This document shows positions 44,363-53,201 of a stretch of DNA of 64,000 nt, piece after piece. The translations under genes were made by a program, and so were the position numbers. This DNA is from RGIG9060 sp045645985 (GTDB lineage: Bacteria > Spirochaetota > Spirochaetia > Treponematales > Treponemataceae), in contig JAZRJV010000045.1 of the NCBI GenBank assembly GCA_045645985.1, positions 47,596 through 111,595 of the forward strand, in the 5' to 3' direction. The notes under the pieces are model-generated. The model saw only the letters and a program-made list of their open reading frames with translations, had not been told where the DNA came from and ran no database searches. The stretch's first letter is position 1, and every line of letters starts with the position of its first letter.

Positions 44363-46636
44363 TTAATTAAAAAGTTTTTTTAAGTCTTTTAAAGACTCAC
44401 TTGCACTTTTTGTTGAAGATTTATCATTTGAATCTGCAGGTAATCCAAGACCTTTTAAAGCATCTGTTGTAGCTTGTTTTGTAAGTTCTTCAATTCGCTT
44501 TGTAAGTTCAGTTTTCTTATCTTCAAGTTTGAGTTTTAATTCGTCCATTACAGATTGTTTACCATGAATTAAATCTTTTATTTTGTTAAATTCTGCCATC
44601 TTTGCATTGATTTTCTCTGAATTATCTGAAATATATGCGGTCGCTTTTTCTTTTGTATTAGCAGTAATTTGTGAAATTTCTTCTTCAAAAACTGATGCAA
44701 CTGGCTTTGATAACTGAGTTACAAGTTTTTCAGGATTTGCAATATTTATGCTAAATTCGCCATTTAGCCCAATTTCAATATCAAAACCTAAGGTTAGATT
44801 TTCTACTCTGGATAAGGCTTTTTGATAAAGTTCGTTTACTTTTTCGTTTTCTAAATCCATTGCGATAATTTCAGAAACATCCATATCCAAAATTCCGCCA
44901 ATTTCTAAAACTCCGCCTTTTTTCATTGAAATATCTGCATCGATATTAGAAAGTCCTTTTAGATTAAAAATTTCTGCATCAGAATTAATTGAAAATCCTG
45001 TTCCAAAATAATCACCTGAAAGTAAAGGCGCTAAAGATAAAGTTCTTGAATCAAAAATTAACGAAGCATTGTTCAAATGTTCTGCAATTTTAAAGAAAGC
45101 CGATAAATTAGTTGGTTTTTCTCTAACATTGTGGTCAAAACTAAGTTCTGTAATTTTAGCATCAAATAGTAAATTTTCAGTTCCATTTTCGTATCCAGAA
45201 CCATAAACATTTTCTATCAAAAATCTAGGAACGGTATCTTTTTTATAGTAAACATCTCGACCTTGCATTCTCTCTTTTTTGGCTTTAATTTCTTTTGTAT
45301 TTGCTTTTTCAAGTTTACTTGCAACTTCAGTTAGTTCATTTGGAACAACTTCTTTTACAGTTTCAGCTAGTTCATCTTTTTTTTGAGTAACAGAAGAAGC
45401 AAGTTCTTTTGCTTTTAGAAAATAAGTGTAATATTTTCCAAAAACATCGTAGAGCATACCTTGAACGCCATCGTTCATAATTTGGCTAAAACCTTCAACT
45501 GAAAATAAATATTTTATGTTGTCGATTTTTGCATCCACAAGATTTATGTCTGATTTTACGGTGTCGCTAATTAAAGTTCCGTAATCAGAAACCAGATTTA
45601 CATCTTTTAATAAATCCTTTGTTGTAGAATCAAAAGTTTTTGTAATATTTGAAGATTCAGTTATGGCTTTTTTAGTAGTTTCTAAAGCAGATTTTAAATC
45701 CTGAAGATTTGAAATTTTTGACCAATCAGTATTCATCAACTTGTTTGTACTATTTGAAAAATCATCCAAAGATTTTTGTAATTGGTCAGGAGTATTTTGC
45801 CATTTTTCAATTTTTTGTTGTACTTCTTCTGTAACTTGTTTTGAAATTTCAGAAGTTTGCAATTCTTCTTCAATATTTCCGATAAAATTTTCAGGATTGT
45901 AGGCAGAAAACATTTCTTTTAATCGATTTTTTGCAGATTCTTTTAAAGCTTGTTTCTTTGCTTCCATTTCTTTTTCTGCTTGAAGCTCCTCTGGTGTTTT
46001 TGGAATAAAAGGCAGTTCTCCAGATTCACTTCTTTCAGTTCCTAAAGCAACTCCAGAAACAGTTAAATCTTGAGCATAAAATTTACCTTTCAAAAGCTCT
46101 GTTAAATTATAATCAACTTTGATATTTTCAATTTCAAAAATATTTTTCATTGGTTCATCTTTGTTTGCTTGTTGGATTCCTTTAATTTCTAAAGATGCGC
46201 CTAAAATCTTAAAATCAACTTTTTCAATATCAGTTTTTGCTTTAAAAACACCTTGTAAACTTGAAACAATCGCTTTTTCTAACAATGGATTTTTGAACAA
46301 GGAAATTGCAATCACCAAAATTGAAACAAAAACTAAACAAGCCACCAAAGGAAGAAATTTGATTCCGCCTTTTTGCTTTTTAATCTGTTTTGCAACTAAT
46401 TTTAATCGCTTAAAGTCCTTAGTTGGAATATTTTTATCTTGAGGAACAAAATAAATATCTCTTTCTTTTTTATCTTTTTCAGTTTCAAAAAGGGATTCTA
46501 TCAATTTTTTATCAGAATCAACATAAACCTTTTTTAGAATTTTCTTTTTATAAGAATTTTCTAAATATCGTTTCTTAAAAATCTTTGGAAGTTTTTTCGC
46601 AGAAATTGTTTTAGGTTCATTTTTTTCATTTTTCAT
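44363..46636 (-). CDS. TIGR03545-like inner membrane protein, AsmA-like
   Basis: 757 aa, longer than the usual ~550 for this family. A Lys-rich cytoplasmic N-terminus (1-92), one membrane helix (about 93-114), then a large periplasmic part. The start of that part (KAIVSSLQGVFKAKTDIEKVDFKILGASLEIKGIQ) has the beta pattern of AsmA-like lipid-transfer proteins; long coiled-coil regions (about 220-300, 400-470, 670-735) interrupt it. It is encoded 12 bp downstream of a TIGR03546-like gene. The pairing of these two families is a known pattern. GGAGG ribosome site. A role in moving lipids to the outer membrane is inference. Confidence 0.75.
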   Translation of the reverse strand: MKNEKNEPKTISAKKLPKIFKKRYLENSYKKKILKKVYVDSDKKLIESLFETEKDKKERDIYFVPQDKNIPTKDFKRLKLVAKQIKKQKGGIKFLPLVACLVFVSILVIAISLFKNPLLEKAIVSSLQGVFKAKTDIEKVDFKILGASLEIKGIQQANKDEPMKNIFEIENIKVDYNLTELLKGKFYAQDLTVSGVALGTERSESGELPFIPKTPEELQAEKEMEAKKQALKESAKNRLKEMFSAYNPENFIGNIEEELQTSEISKQVTEEVQQKIEKWQNTPDQLQKSLDDFSNSTNKLMNTDWSKISNLQDLKSALETTKKAITESSNITKTFDSTTKDLLKDVNLVSDYGTLISDTVKSDINLVDAKIDNIKYLFSVEGFSQIMNDGVQGMLYDVFGKYYTYFLKAKELASSVTQKKDELAETVKEVVPNELTEVASKLEKANTKEIKAKKERMQGRDVYYKKDTVPRFLIENVYGSGYENGTENLLFDAKITELSFDHNVREKPTNLSAFFKIAEHLNNASLIFDSRTLSLAPLLSGDYFGTGFSINSDAEIFNLKGLSNIDADISMKKGGVLEIGGILDMDVSEIIAMDLENEKVNELYQKALSRVENLTLGFDIEIGLNGEFSINIANPEKLVTQLSKPVASVFEEEISQITANTKEKATAYISDNSEKINAKMAEFNKIKDLIHGKQSVMDELKLKLEDKKTELTKRIEELTKQATTDALKGLGLPADSNDKSSTKSASESLKDLKKLFN

Positions 46637-46648
46637 ATTTACTTCCTC

Positions 46649-47164
46649 CTAATTGATTTCTGACAACTTTGAAGTGATTTTATTTACCAACGGCAAATTG
46701 TAAAACATCTTTACAACTTTAGATTTATTGAAAAAAGGTGCAATCCATTTTCGCCAAACCCAAATAAACAAAAGCATAAAAAGGAAAAGTGGAATGTATG
46801 CAATAATTCCTGCAACAAGTGAACCGCATACGATTGTGTTATTAAATCGAGTAAATCCAACAAATGGAATTTCTAAAAGTTTTGCAAAAGTTGGAACTAA
46901 AGGTTCGTAAGTAAGAACCGCTTCTCCAATTTGATGAAAAATCGGGTCAAAATACGGAGAAATAAATGCGCCTAAAATCATCATGATAAAATATCCAGCC
47001 TTATTTATGCGAACAAACATAAAAAAGATAAAAACTAGCCACCACAATAAATTTCCTTTAGGCATAAGTCCAAGAATGAGACCAATGCAAAATGAATTTG
47101 CAATCTGACTAGGTTTTGAATTTGAACCTAAGGCTTTTAGTAATTTTATAATATATCCAATCAT
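46649..47164 (-). CDS. TIGR03546-like small integral membrane protein
   Basis: 171 aa. Starts IKLLKALGSNSKPSQIANSFCIGLILGLMPKGNLLWW, with the DUF2062-like Ala-x-Gly-x-x-x-Gly-x-x-Pro segment, followed by three or four membrane helices (about 45-65, 100-135). It is the upstream partner of the TIGR03545-like gene, with which it shares an operon (12-bp gap). GAGGA ribosome site. Function unknown, probably a membrane platform for its large partner. Confidence 0.78.
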   Translation of the reverse strand: MIGYIIKLLKALGSNSKPSQIANSFCIGLILGLMPKGNLLWWLVFIFFMFVRINKAGYFIMMILGAFISPYFDPIFHQIGEAVLTYEPLVPTFAKLLEIPFVGFTRFNNTIVCGSLVAGIIAYIPLFLFMLLFIWVWRKWIAPFFNKSKVVKMFYNLPLVNKITSKLSEIN

Positions 47165-47262
47165 TTTCTTTCCTCAAAATATTTAAACAAAACTAAAGCA
47201 TTTTGTTTAAAAACGCTATGTAACATTGTATCACATAAACAAACAATTACAATAGAAATAAT

Positions 47263-47291
47263 TTGACAAATTATAAATTAGAATATAAAAT
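47263..47291 (+). promoter_or_regulatory. Consensus promoter of the CAT-fold gene, leaderless
   Basis: TTGACA (47263-47268), 17-bp spacer, TAAAAT (47286-47291). Predicted start is 47298 and the ATG is 47299. The TTG of the -35 box is in frame with the gene and could be mistaken for its start codon. Confidence 0.65.
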
Positions 47292-47298
47292 AAAAAAC

Positions 47299-48246
47299 AT
47301 GTCAGATTTAGCATATAAAGAAGAACCAGAACAAAATTATGTTGAAGAAATCAAGATTTCAGAAAAAAAACCATATAAAAGACGATGGGGCGACAGAATT
47401 GAAGGAAGAAGACTTCGTTCTCTCGATCCAATTACAAATGTAATTCCTTTTATCATGAAAACAAGAAACGATTCTCAAAATCTCATTAAAGACTGTGTTG
47501 ATTTTGAGAATATGAATAAATTTGTTCACAAAATGCGTGCCGAAGGCTATCCTAGTTTTGGCGCCATGCATGTTTTCATTGCAGCATATGTAAGAATGAT
47601 TTCGCAGCGACCTGCTGTAAACAGATTTATAAATGGACAGAGAATTTTTGCTCGCCATAATATTGAAGTTGTACTTGCAGTAAAAAAAGAAATGTCACTT
47701 GATGCTGAAGAAACAATGGTAAAATTTTTCTTTGAACAAGATGCAACAGTAATTGATGTTTACAATGAAATGAATAAAAAAATTTCAGAAATCAAAGATG
47801 CAGCAGAAGAAGATACAAGTTTTGACTCTTTAGTAGGTTTCTTTGGAAAAATTCCACGCTTTATTTTGCGAGGAGCCATAAAATTCTTAGATTGGCTCGA
47901 TTATCACGGATGGATTCCTCGTGCTCTTACTCTTTTAAGTCCATTCCATGCATCTTTAGTTGTAACTTCAATGGCATCTTTGGGAATTCCGCCGATTTAT
48001 CATCACTTGTATAATTTTGGAAATGTTCCAATGTTTATGGCATTTAGTGCAACAAGACACGAAAATGAACTTGACAGAGAAGGAAATGTAAAACGAGTAA
48101 GATACTTTGATTTTACAATCACAACTGATGAAAGGATTTGTGACGGATTCTACTATGCGTCAGCATTTAAGCTTCTAAAAAAACATCTTATAAATCCAGA
48201 ACTTTTATTAAATCCGCCAGAAACAGTTGTAGAGGATGTTCCTTGA
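47299..48246 (+). CDS. CAT-fold protein related to 2-oxoacid dehydrogenase E2 catalytic domains
   Basis: 315 aa from the ATG at 47299 (MSDLAYKEEPEQN). It has the chloramphenicol-acetyltransferase/E2 fold pattern: IPFIMKTRNDSQNL, NKFVHKMRAEGYPSFGAMHVFIAAYVRMISQRPAVNRFING, VVLAVKKEMSLDAEETMVKFFFE. The last motif, normally Asp-His-Arg-x-x-Asp-Gly, is TTDERICDGFYYA: the catalytic His is Glu. No lipoyl or peripheral-subunit domain is present. It may be a non-catalytic or altered acyltransferase. No Shine-Dalgarno. Ended by a strong hairpin. Confidence 0.75.
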   Translation: MSDLAYKEEPEQNYVEEIKISEKKPYKRRWGDRIEGRRLRSLDPITNVIPFIMKTRNDSQNLIKDCVDFENMNKFVHKMRAEGYPSFGAMHVFIAAYVRMISQRPAVNRFINGQRIFARHNIEVVLAVKKEMSLDAEETMVKFFFEQDATVIDVYNEMNKKISEIKDAAEEDTSFDSLVGFFGKIPRFILRGAIKFLDWLDYHGWIPRALTLLSPFHASLVVTSMASLGIPPIYHHLYNFGNVPMFMAFSATRHENELDREGNVKRVRYFDFTITTDERICDGFYYASAFKLLKKHLINPELLLNPPETVVEDVP

Positions 48247-48288
48247 TAAAAAAGGTAGTCAAAGATTTTTCCTTGGCTACCTTTTTTG
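48247..48288 (+). terminator. Terminator after the CAT-fold gene
   Basis: AAAAAGGTAG (near 48249) pairs with CTACCTTTTT (to 48287), with a T tract. Confidence 0.85.
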
Positions 48289-48350
48289 TTTTAAATTGAT
48301 TAAATATTTCAAACTAATATCAATAAGATGATTTTTTTTGAAAAAAAACT

Positions 48351-48866
48351 TTATTTTACAATTTTGTAAGTTGCTTTAATCTCTTTTGGCTGTACTTCTT
48401 GAACTTTGTAACCGATAGCAGCACTTCCGTAAACTCCATGATTTTTTGGAACACCAAGTTCATCTAAAATTGCTCTTACTTCAGGCTCGTCGTAACAATC
48501 TTTTAATTGATTTATCCAAACACAGCCCAATCCTAAATCTTCGCAACTTAGATAAATATTTTGCATAGCACAAGCATTATCAACTTCTCTAAAACGACTT
48601 TCTTTATCATTTGTTGTGAGAATCAAAACTGAAGGATTATACATATTGTAATTTTCACGATTAAGTGCTTTCCCAACAGCCTTTGCAAGTTTTTGAATTT
48701 TCTCCCGATTCATAATTGCAACAAAAGACCAAGTTTGTAAATTCATTCCAGTAGGAGCTGATAAAGCGCAATCTAAAATTTGCTTTACATCAGATTCTAA
48801 AACATCTTTTTCAGAAAAAGCTCTGCAACTTCTTCTTTTCAAAATTAAATTTATAAGTTCACTCAT
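48351..48866 (-). CDS. Nitroreductase family protein
   Basis: 171 aa. FMN-binding pattern: ILKRRSCRAFSEKDV (Arg-Arg-Ser), ALSAPTGMNLQTWSFVAI, CAMQNIYLSCEDLGLGCVWIN and GSAAIGYK near the end. Such enzymes use NAD(P)H to reduce nitro compounds, quinones or flavins. A -10 box TAAAAT (48873-48878) with extended TGC lies exactly where transcription would begin at the ATG, and there is no Shine-Dalgarno, so the message seems leaderless. Confidence 0.93.
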   Translation of the reverse strand: MSELINLILKRRSCRAFSEKDVLESDVKQILDCALSAPTGMNLQTWSFVAIMNREKIQKLAKAVGKALNRENYNMYNPSVLILTTNDKESRFREVDNACAMQNIYLSCEDLGLGCVWINQLKDCYDEPEVRAILDELGVPKNHGVYGSAAIGYKVQEVQPKEIKATYKIVK

Positions 48867-48872
48867 ATTTTA

Positions 48873-48881
48873 ATTTTAGCA
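48873..48881 (-). promoter_or_regulatory. Extended -10 of the nitroreductase gene
   Basis: On the minus strand TGCTAAAAT: TGC then TAAAAT ending seven bases before the ATG adenine at 48866. The -35 position (TTTTTT) is poor, which suits an extended -10 promoter. Confidence 0.45.
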
Positions 48882-48890
48882 CAAGTTTTT

Positions 48891-48932
48891 AAAAGAAAAA
48901 AGGGATTTCCCAACGATTGCCAGAAAATCCCT
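48891..48932 (-). terminator. Terminator of the MCP gene
   Basis: On the minus strand AGGGATTT (48932-48925) pairs with AAATCCCT (48908-48901), followed by a long T run. Confidence 0.85.
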
Positions 48933-48952
48933 ATTGATAAAACTAAATTTTA

Positions 48953-51025
48953 CTAAAGAGTAAATTTAGATAACAATTTATCAAGAACATCGATATTTTC
49001 TCTTGTAGAGTTTGCCATATCAGAAACATGATGAGCAGCGATTGTAATTTCGTTGATTCCCAAAGACATTTCATTCATAGCGCCTTCAACTGTGCGAGAA
49101 ATAATTTCTAAGTTATCAGCTTGTTCTTTTGCAGAATTTACATCGTTTGACATCTGTTTTGAAGTTGACTGAACATTTGATGTTGCATCATTGATTTCGT
49201 GCAAAGCCTGAAGAACTTGATGAGAAGCTTCTTTTTGTTCAATCATTGCATTATCAATTTCGCGAACCAAGCGTTCTGTTCCAATAACCTTATCAGAAAT
49301 CAAAACAAAGTCTTCTACAGAAATTTCAGAAGCTTTTACAACTGTGTTGATACTCTTTGAAATATTATCAAGTTCAAGTTTGATAGCTTTTGATTGTTCA
49401 GCAGAGTTTTCAGCAAGTTTTCGAATTTCATCAGCAACAACACTAAATCCTTTTCCTGCTTCTCCAGCGTGAGCAGCTTCGATTGCAGCATTCATAGCCA
49501 AAAGGTTTGTTTGTTCTGCAATTTGAGAAATTACGCTGTTTGCTTCGGCAAGATGTTCTGATTGTTGAGCCATTGTGTTTACATTTGCAGCAACATCATC
49601 TTGGCGTTGTTTTCCGTCTTTAACAATCTTGATAAGTGATTGATATTCATCAGCCATCTTATTTACAGAATTTGAAACAGAAGTGATATTTCCAACCATC
49701 TCTTCAATAGAAGCAGAAGATTGAACGATACCAGCAGACTGATTTTCGATTAACTGGTCAAGATTTGTAATTCCCTTGATATTAGCATTAAGCACAGTTT
49801 GTACTGAATCCAAAGCAGAAGTTTGTTTTGCAACAGAAGATTTTACGCTATTGATATTAGCCATAACTTCTTGAATAGCACCAGCAGATTGCTGAGATGC
49901 AGAAGCCAATGTTTCACCAACAGACTGAAGTGAAGTTCCACATTCATCAACTTCTTTCATAATATCATGCTGAGAACCGATAAATTCGTTTACATTTTTA
50001 CAAATTTCACCAAGTTCATTATGAACTTTAAATTCAATTCTTTGAGTAAGATCTGCAGAATCAGTTGCAGAGTTAAGATTCTCAAAAGCAGCAAGAGTAT
50101 TTTTAACAGGTTTTAAAACACTTGTTGAAAGGATATACAATAATGCAATACTCATTAAGATAATCATAATTGCAATACTTGGAATAATCATTTTTATCAA
50201 ATTATTGATAATATTTTGAGCATGTTCATAACTAACGCCTGCAAATACCATAACTTGACTACCAGGATCATTTGTAGGGAATGGAGCGTATTGTCCAAAA
50301 TATTTTAATCCATCTGATTCAATCAATCCCAAATAAATTTCATTATTTTTATAAACCTTATCAAGGATTTCTTGGTTTGTTATTTTTGTTCCTACCATAG
50401 AGCGCCCAGAAACATCTGTCATTGTTGTTGCAACTCTTTTATCTCCAACAAAAACTGTTAAATCGCAGTCTAAAAGTTGTGCATATTCACCTAAGAATTT
50501 ATCACTTGAAATCAATTCTTGTAAAACAAGAATACAATTATCTCCATTCTCTGTTGAAACTTTTCCTGCTGTTGTAACAATTACCATTTCGTGAATACAA
50601 GTAATTACAGCTACAGGATTATTTGCCATAGCAGATGCAATAGCTTGTTTTTCAGAAACAGATTCAAAAATTGAATTTGATGTGGCATAAAGTGCTTTTC
50701 CTGTATAATCAAGCAAAGCAACATTATCAACATCCAAAGCACTAACTAAACTCTGCAAATATCTTTGAGTTCTTACACCAGAATTTATGTCAATATCTAT
50801 TGGAGTTTTGCCTAGGTTCTTTAACTCGTCAACTAAATCATTCATATCATCAGAAACAACTTTATTCATCATATTAAATTTATGAGTAAGGCTTTTTTCT
50901 TCATCTTCCAAAATTGTCCTTGATGTAGAACTTGAAATAATAAAATAAAGTGCTACTAACCCTACAAGAGTTATTGCCAAAAGTGGTACAACAATATTAA
51001 ATACAAGTTTGTCTTTAATTTTCAT
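48953..51025 (-). CDS. Methyl-accepting chemotaxis protein
   Basis: 690 aa. First membrane segment about 9-31, a periplasmic sensor of about 245 residues of Cache type (DVDNVALLDYTGKALYATSN, GRSMVGTKI), second membrane segment about 280-305, HAMP (305-360), then the coiled-coil signalling domain with the conserved hairpin tip EQTNLLAMNAAIEAAHAGEAGKGFSVVADEIRKLAE. It relays ligand signals to CheA/CheW; CheR at 7.4-8.3 kb would methylate such receptors. AGGAG ribosome site and a good sigma-70 promoter upstream. Confidence 0.96.
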   Translation of the reverse strand: MKIKDKLVFNIVVPLLAITLVGLVALYFIISSSTSRTILEDEEKSLTHKFNMMNKVVSDDMNDLVDELKNLGKTPIDIDINSGVRTQRYLQSLVSALDVDNVALLDYTGKALYATSNSIFESVSEKQAIASAMANNPVAVITCIHEMVIVTTAGKVSTENGDNCILVLQELISSDKFLGEYAQLLDCDLTVFVGDKRVATTMTDVSGRSMVGTKITNQEILDKVYKNNEIYLGLIESDGLKYFGQYAPFPTNDPGSQVMVFAGVSYEHAQNIINNLIKMIIPSIAIMIILMSIALLYILSTSVLKPVKNTLAAFENLNSATDSADLTQRIEFKVHNELGEICKNVNEFIGSQHDIMKEVDECGTSLQSVGETLASASQQSAGAIQEVMANINSVKSSVAKQTSALDSVQTVLNANIKGITNLDQLIENQSAGIVQSSASIEEMVGNITSVSNSVNKMADEYQSLIKIVKDGKQRQDDVAANVNTMAQQSEHLAEANSVISQIAEQTNLLAMNAAIEAAHAGEAGKGFSVVADEIRKLAENSAEQSKAIKLELDNISKSINTVVKASEISVEDFVLISDKVIGTERLVREIDNAMIEQKEASHQVLQALHEINDATSNVQSTSKQMSNDVNSAKEQADNLEIISRTVEGAMNEMSLGINEITIAAHHVSDMANSTRENIDVLDKLLSKFTL

Positions 51026-51070
51026 AAAAACTCCTATAAAAATTTTACTCTCTCAAAATTATAATTAACT

Positions 51071-51100
51071 ATTATATCACCATATTTCAATTTGTGTAAA
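51071..51100 (-). promoter_or_regulatory. Sigma-70 promoter of the MCP gene
   Basis: On the minus strand TTTACA (51095-51100), 18-bp spacer, TGATATAAT with -10 TATAAT (51071-51076). It does not look like the flagellar sigma-28 type often used for chemoreceptors. Confidence 0.6.
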
Positions 51101-51219
51101 ATAAAAATCAAAAAAAAAGTAAAAAAAAAGTGATTTTTTTATAAAACATTGAGATTTTTGAGTTTTTTGATAATTTGATAATTATCTTTATGGAAGATTT
51201 TTTGCAAAATCTAACTTAA

Positions 51220-51249
51220 TTGACATTGAATTGTATTAAGGATTATAAT
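51220..51249 (+). promoter_or_regulatory. Perfect-consensus promoter of the Mrp gene, leaderless
   Basis: TTGACA (51220-51225), 18-bp spacer, TATAAT (51244-51249). Predicted +1 is 51256, the A of the ATG. The TTG of the -35 box is in frame with the gene. Confidence 0.7.
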
Positions 51250-51255
51250 TTAACC

Positions 51256-52077
51256 ATGAGTCAAGATTGTGCACATAATTGCAGTTCTTGTAGCAAAGAC
51301 TGCAAAGATAGAGATTTACACGAAAATCCACATCCACAAAGTAGTATAAAAAAAGTTATCGCTGTAGTTAGTGGAAAAGGTGGAGTTGGAAAATCAATTG
51401 TAACTTCAATGTTATCAGTTTTATCTGCAAGAAAAAATCATACAACCGCTATTTTGGATGCAGATATCACAGGACCTTCTATTCCAAAAGCATTTGGAAT
51501 TCACGAAAAAGCAGTTGGGGACGAAAACGGTCTTTTACCAGCAAAATCTAAAACTGATATTCAAATTATGTCTTTGAATATGCTTTTACCAAACGAAACT
51601 GATCCAGTTATTTGGAGAGGTCCAGTTATCGCCGGAGCTGTAAAACAATTCTGGACAGATGTAATTTGGCAAGATGTAGACACAATGTTTATTGATATGC
51701 CACCAGGAACAGGCGATGTTCCACTTACAGTTTTTCAATCAATTAGAATTGATGGAATTATCATTGTAACTTCTCCTCAAGAATTGGTTGGAATGATTGT
51801 AGAAAAAGCTGTAAAAATGGCAAACATGATGAACATTCCAGTTTTGGGAATTGTAGAAAATATGAGCTATGTTGAATGCCCTGACTGTGGCAAAAAAATC
51901 GAAATTTTTGGTCAAAGCAAAGTTGAAAAAATTGCTAAAGACTATGGAATTTCAACTTGGTCTAGTTTGCCAATCAGTCCAGCACTTGCTTCAAAAGTTG
52001 ACGCAGGTTGCATCGAAGATTTTGAAGGCAACTGGCTAGATAATATGATAGAAATGATTGAAAAAATCGAAAAATAA
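51256..52077 (+). CDS. Mrp/NBP35-type P-loop ATPase (Fe-S cluster carrier)
   Basis: 273 aa from the ATG at 51256. N-terminal Cys cluster (Cys5, Cys9, Cys12, Cys16) as in NBP35-type proteins, then the deviant Walker A AVVSGKGGVGKSIVTSM, ILDADITGPSIPKAFG, IDMPPGTGDVPLTVFQS and C-terminal Cys pair in YVECPDCGKKIEIFG. It should assemble and hand over Fe-S clusters. No Shine-Dalgarno; the consensus promoter puts +1 at the start codon. Convergent with the EEP lipoprotein gene. Confidence 0.94.
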   Translation: MSQDCAHNCSSCSKDCKDRDLHENPHPQSSIKKVIAVVSGKGGVGKSIVTSMLSVLSARKNHTTAILDADITGPSIPKAFGIHEKAVGDENGLLPAKSKTDIQIMSLNMLLPNETDPVIWRGPVIAGAVKQFWTDVIWQDVDTMFIDMPPGTGDVPLTVFQSIRIDGIIIVTSPQELVGMIVEKAVKMANMMNIPVLGIVENMSYVECPDCGKKIEIFGQSKVEKIAKDYGISTWSSLPISPALASKVDAGCIEDFEGNWLDNMIEMIEKIEK

Positions 52078-52083
52078 TTTCTA

Positions 52084-53049
52084 TCAAAAAATCACAGTGC
52101 AAACTATCGGAAGATGGTCTGAATATCCTTCTCCACTCCAAAGATTATATCTAAATGGAGTTCCTTCAGAAGTGATATTGGGACCATTTTTTATTGTATA
52201 AAATTCTTTAAGATTACAATTTTCGCTTACAAAAAAATGGTCGATTTTTTCCCATTCATTTTGATAATAATATGAGCCAGTTTCTTCCGATGGAAAAGTA
52301 AGCCAACCCGATTTTAAGCAAATATCAGTTTTATCATCTTGAAAAACAACTTTTTCATTTTTAATAGAAAAATCTTTTATGTCTTTGTTAAAATCACCAC
52401 AAATCACAAAATTACTTTGCGAAACTTGAAGAACTTTTGACAAAAGTTTTTGCTGATAATTTCGCCAAAGTTCAGTTTCTTTTTCGCCACCAGATTTTGA
52501 TTTCCAATGGCAAACAAAAATTCGCTTGGTATTTTTTTCGTCAACAGAAAATTCCATCAAGGGACGCATATCGGGTTGTTCATCTTTTTCAGTTTTTACA
52601 TCAACCTGATGACATTTTAAATTGTACAAGGGAATTTTAGAAATCACAGCGCAACCAAAGGCTTGATTTTTTTCGCCAATAAAAGCCCCGTAAAGATAAG
52701 CCTTATCTCGTCTGCCTTGCAATCGGTAATTATTGATGATGTCGTACAAAATTCCTTCGTTTTCAATTTCTTGCATAACAAAAATATCTGCATCAATTAA
52801 TTCTAGAATTTCGCAAAGCCGAGTAAGCCGAACTTTGTATTTTTCTTCTGACCAAGAAGATTTTTTAGAAATAAATTCAGAATATTCTGTTCCAACTTTT
52901 ACAGCATCAAAAAATGTCTGTAAATTCCAACTTGCAATTTTGATTTCTACAGTAACAGTTGTAGTTTCAACTTCAGGGTCTGTTTCAATCTGCGCTTCAT
53001 TGCAACCTGCACAAAAAAATAAAACCAATAACAAAAGTAAATATCTCAT
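52084..53049 (-). CDS. Endonuclease/exonuclease/phosphatase (EEP) family lipoprotein
   Basis: 321 aa. Signal peptide with lipobox FCAGC (Cys16). EEP/DNase I fold motifs follow: IASWNLQTF (Asn), DIFVMQEIEN (Glu), VCHWKSKSGG, FVICGDFNKDI (Asp, Asn) and YSDHLPIV (Asp-His). It is probably a surface or periplasmic nuclease or phosphoesterase, perhaps for nucleic-acid scavenging. Substrate uncertain. AAAGG ribosome site. Convergent with the Mrp gene (6-bp gap). Confidence 0.88.
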   Translation of the reverse strand: MRYLLLLLVLFFCAGCNEAQIETDPEVETTTVTVEIKIASWNLQTFFDAVKVGTEYSEFISKKSSWSEEKYKVRLTRLCEILELIDADIFVMQEIENEGILYDIINNYRLQGRRDKAYLYGAFIGEKNQAFGCAVISKIPLYNLKCHQVDVKTEKDEQPDMRPLMEFSVDEKNTKRIFVCHWKSKSGGEKETELWRNYQQKLLSKVLQVSQSNFVICGDFNKDIKDFSIKNEKVVFQDDKTDICLKSGWLTFPSEETGSYYYQNEWEKIDHFFVSENCNLKEFYTIKNGPNITSEGTPFRYNLWSGEGYSDHLPIVCTVIF

Positions 53050-53122
53050 ACCTTTATTATTGGTTTAAAAATTAAATTTGAGTAAAAATCAGCAAAAAAA
53101 TTTTATTTTTTACAATTTTTTC

Positions 53123-53152
53123 TTACACATTGAATTTAAGAAACATCACATC
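53123..53152 (-). pseudogene. Remnant of a second ychF 3' end
   Basis: On the minus strand the last ten codons of a ychF-like gene (DVMFLKFNV and TAA) lie 79 bp downstream of the intact ychF end (DVMFFKFNV and TAG). 24 of 29 bases match, and only one codon difference changes the residue. Between the copies are two hairpins (AAGTTTT/AAAACTT and GTTTCC/GGAAAC). Confidence 0.65.
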
Positions 53153-53201
53153 TCTGCGTTTCCTTCGGAAACTATCAAGTTTTATGTCGAAAACTTGCAG
53201 T

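Noticed and set aside
51100..51140. Poly-A runs before the Mrp gene as a slippage switch
   Set aside because: They lie between divergent promoters, outside spacer or coding sequence, and such runs are common in this AT-rich DNA.
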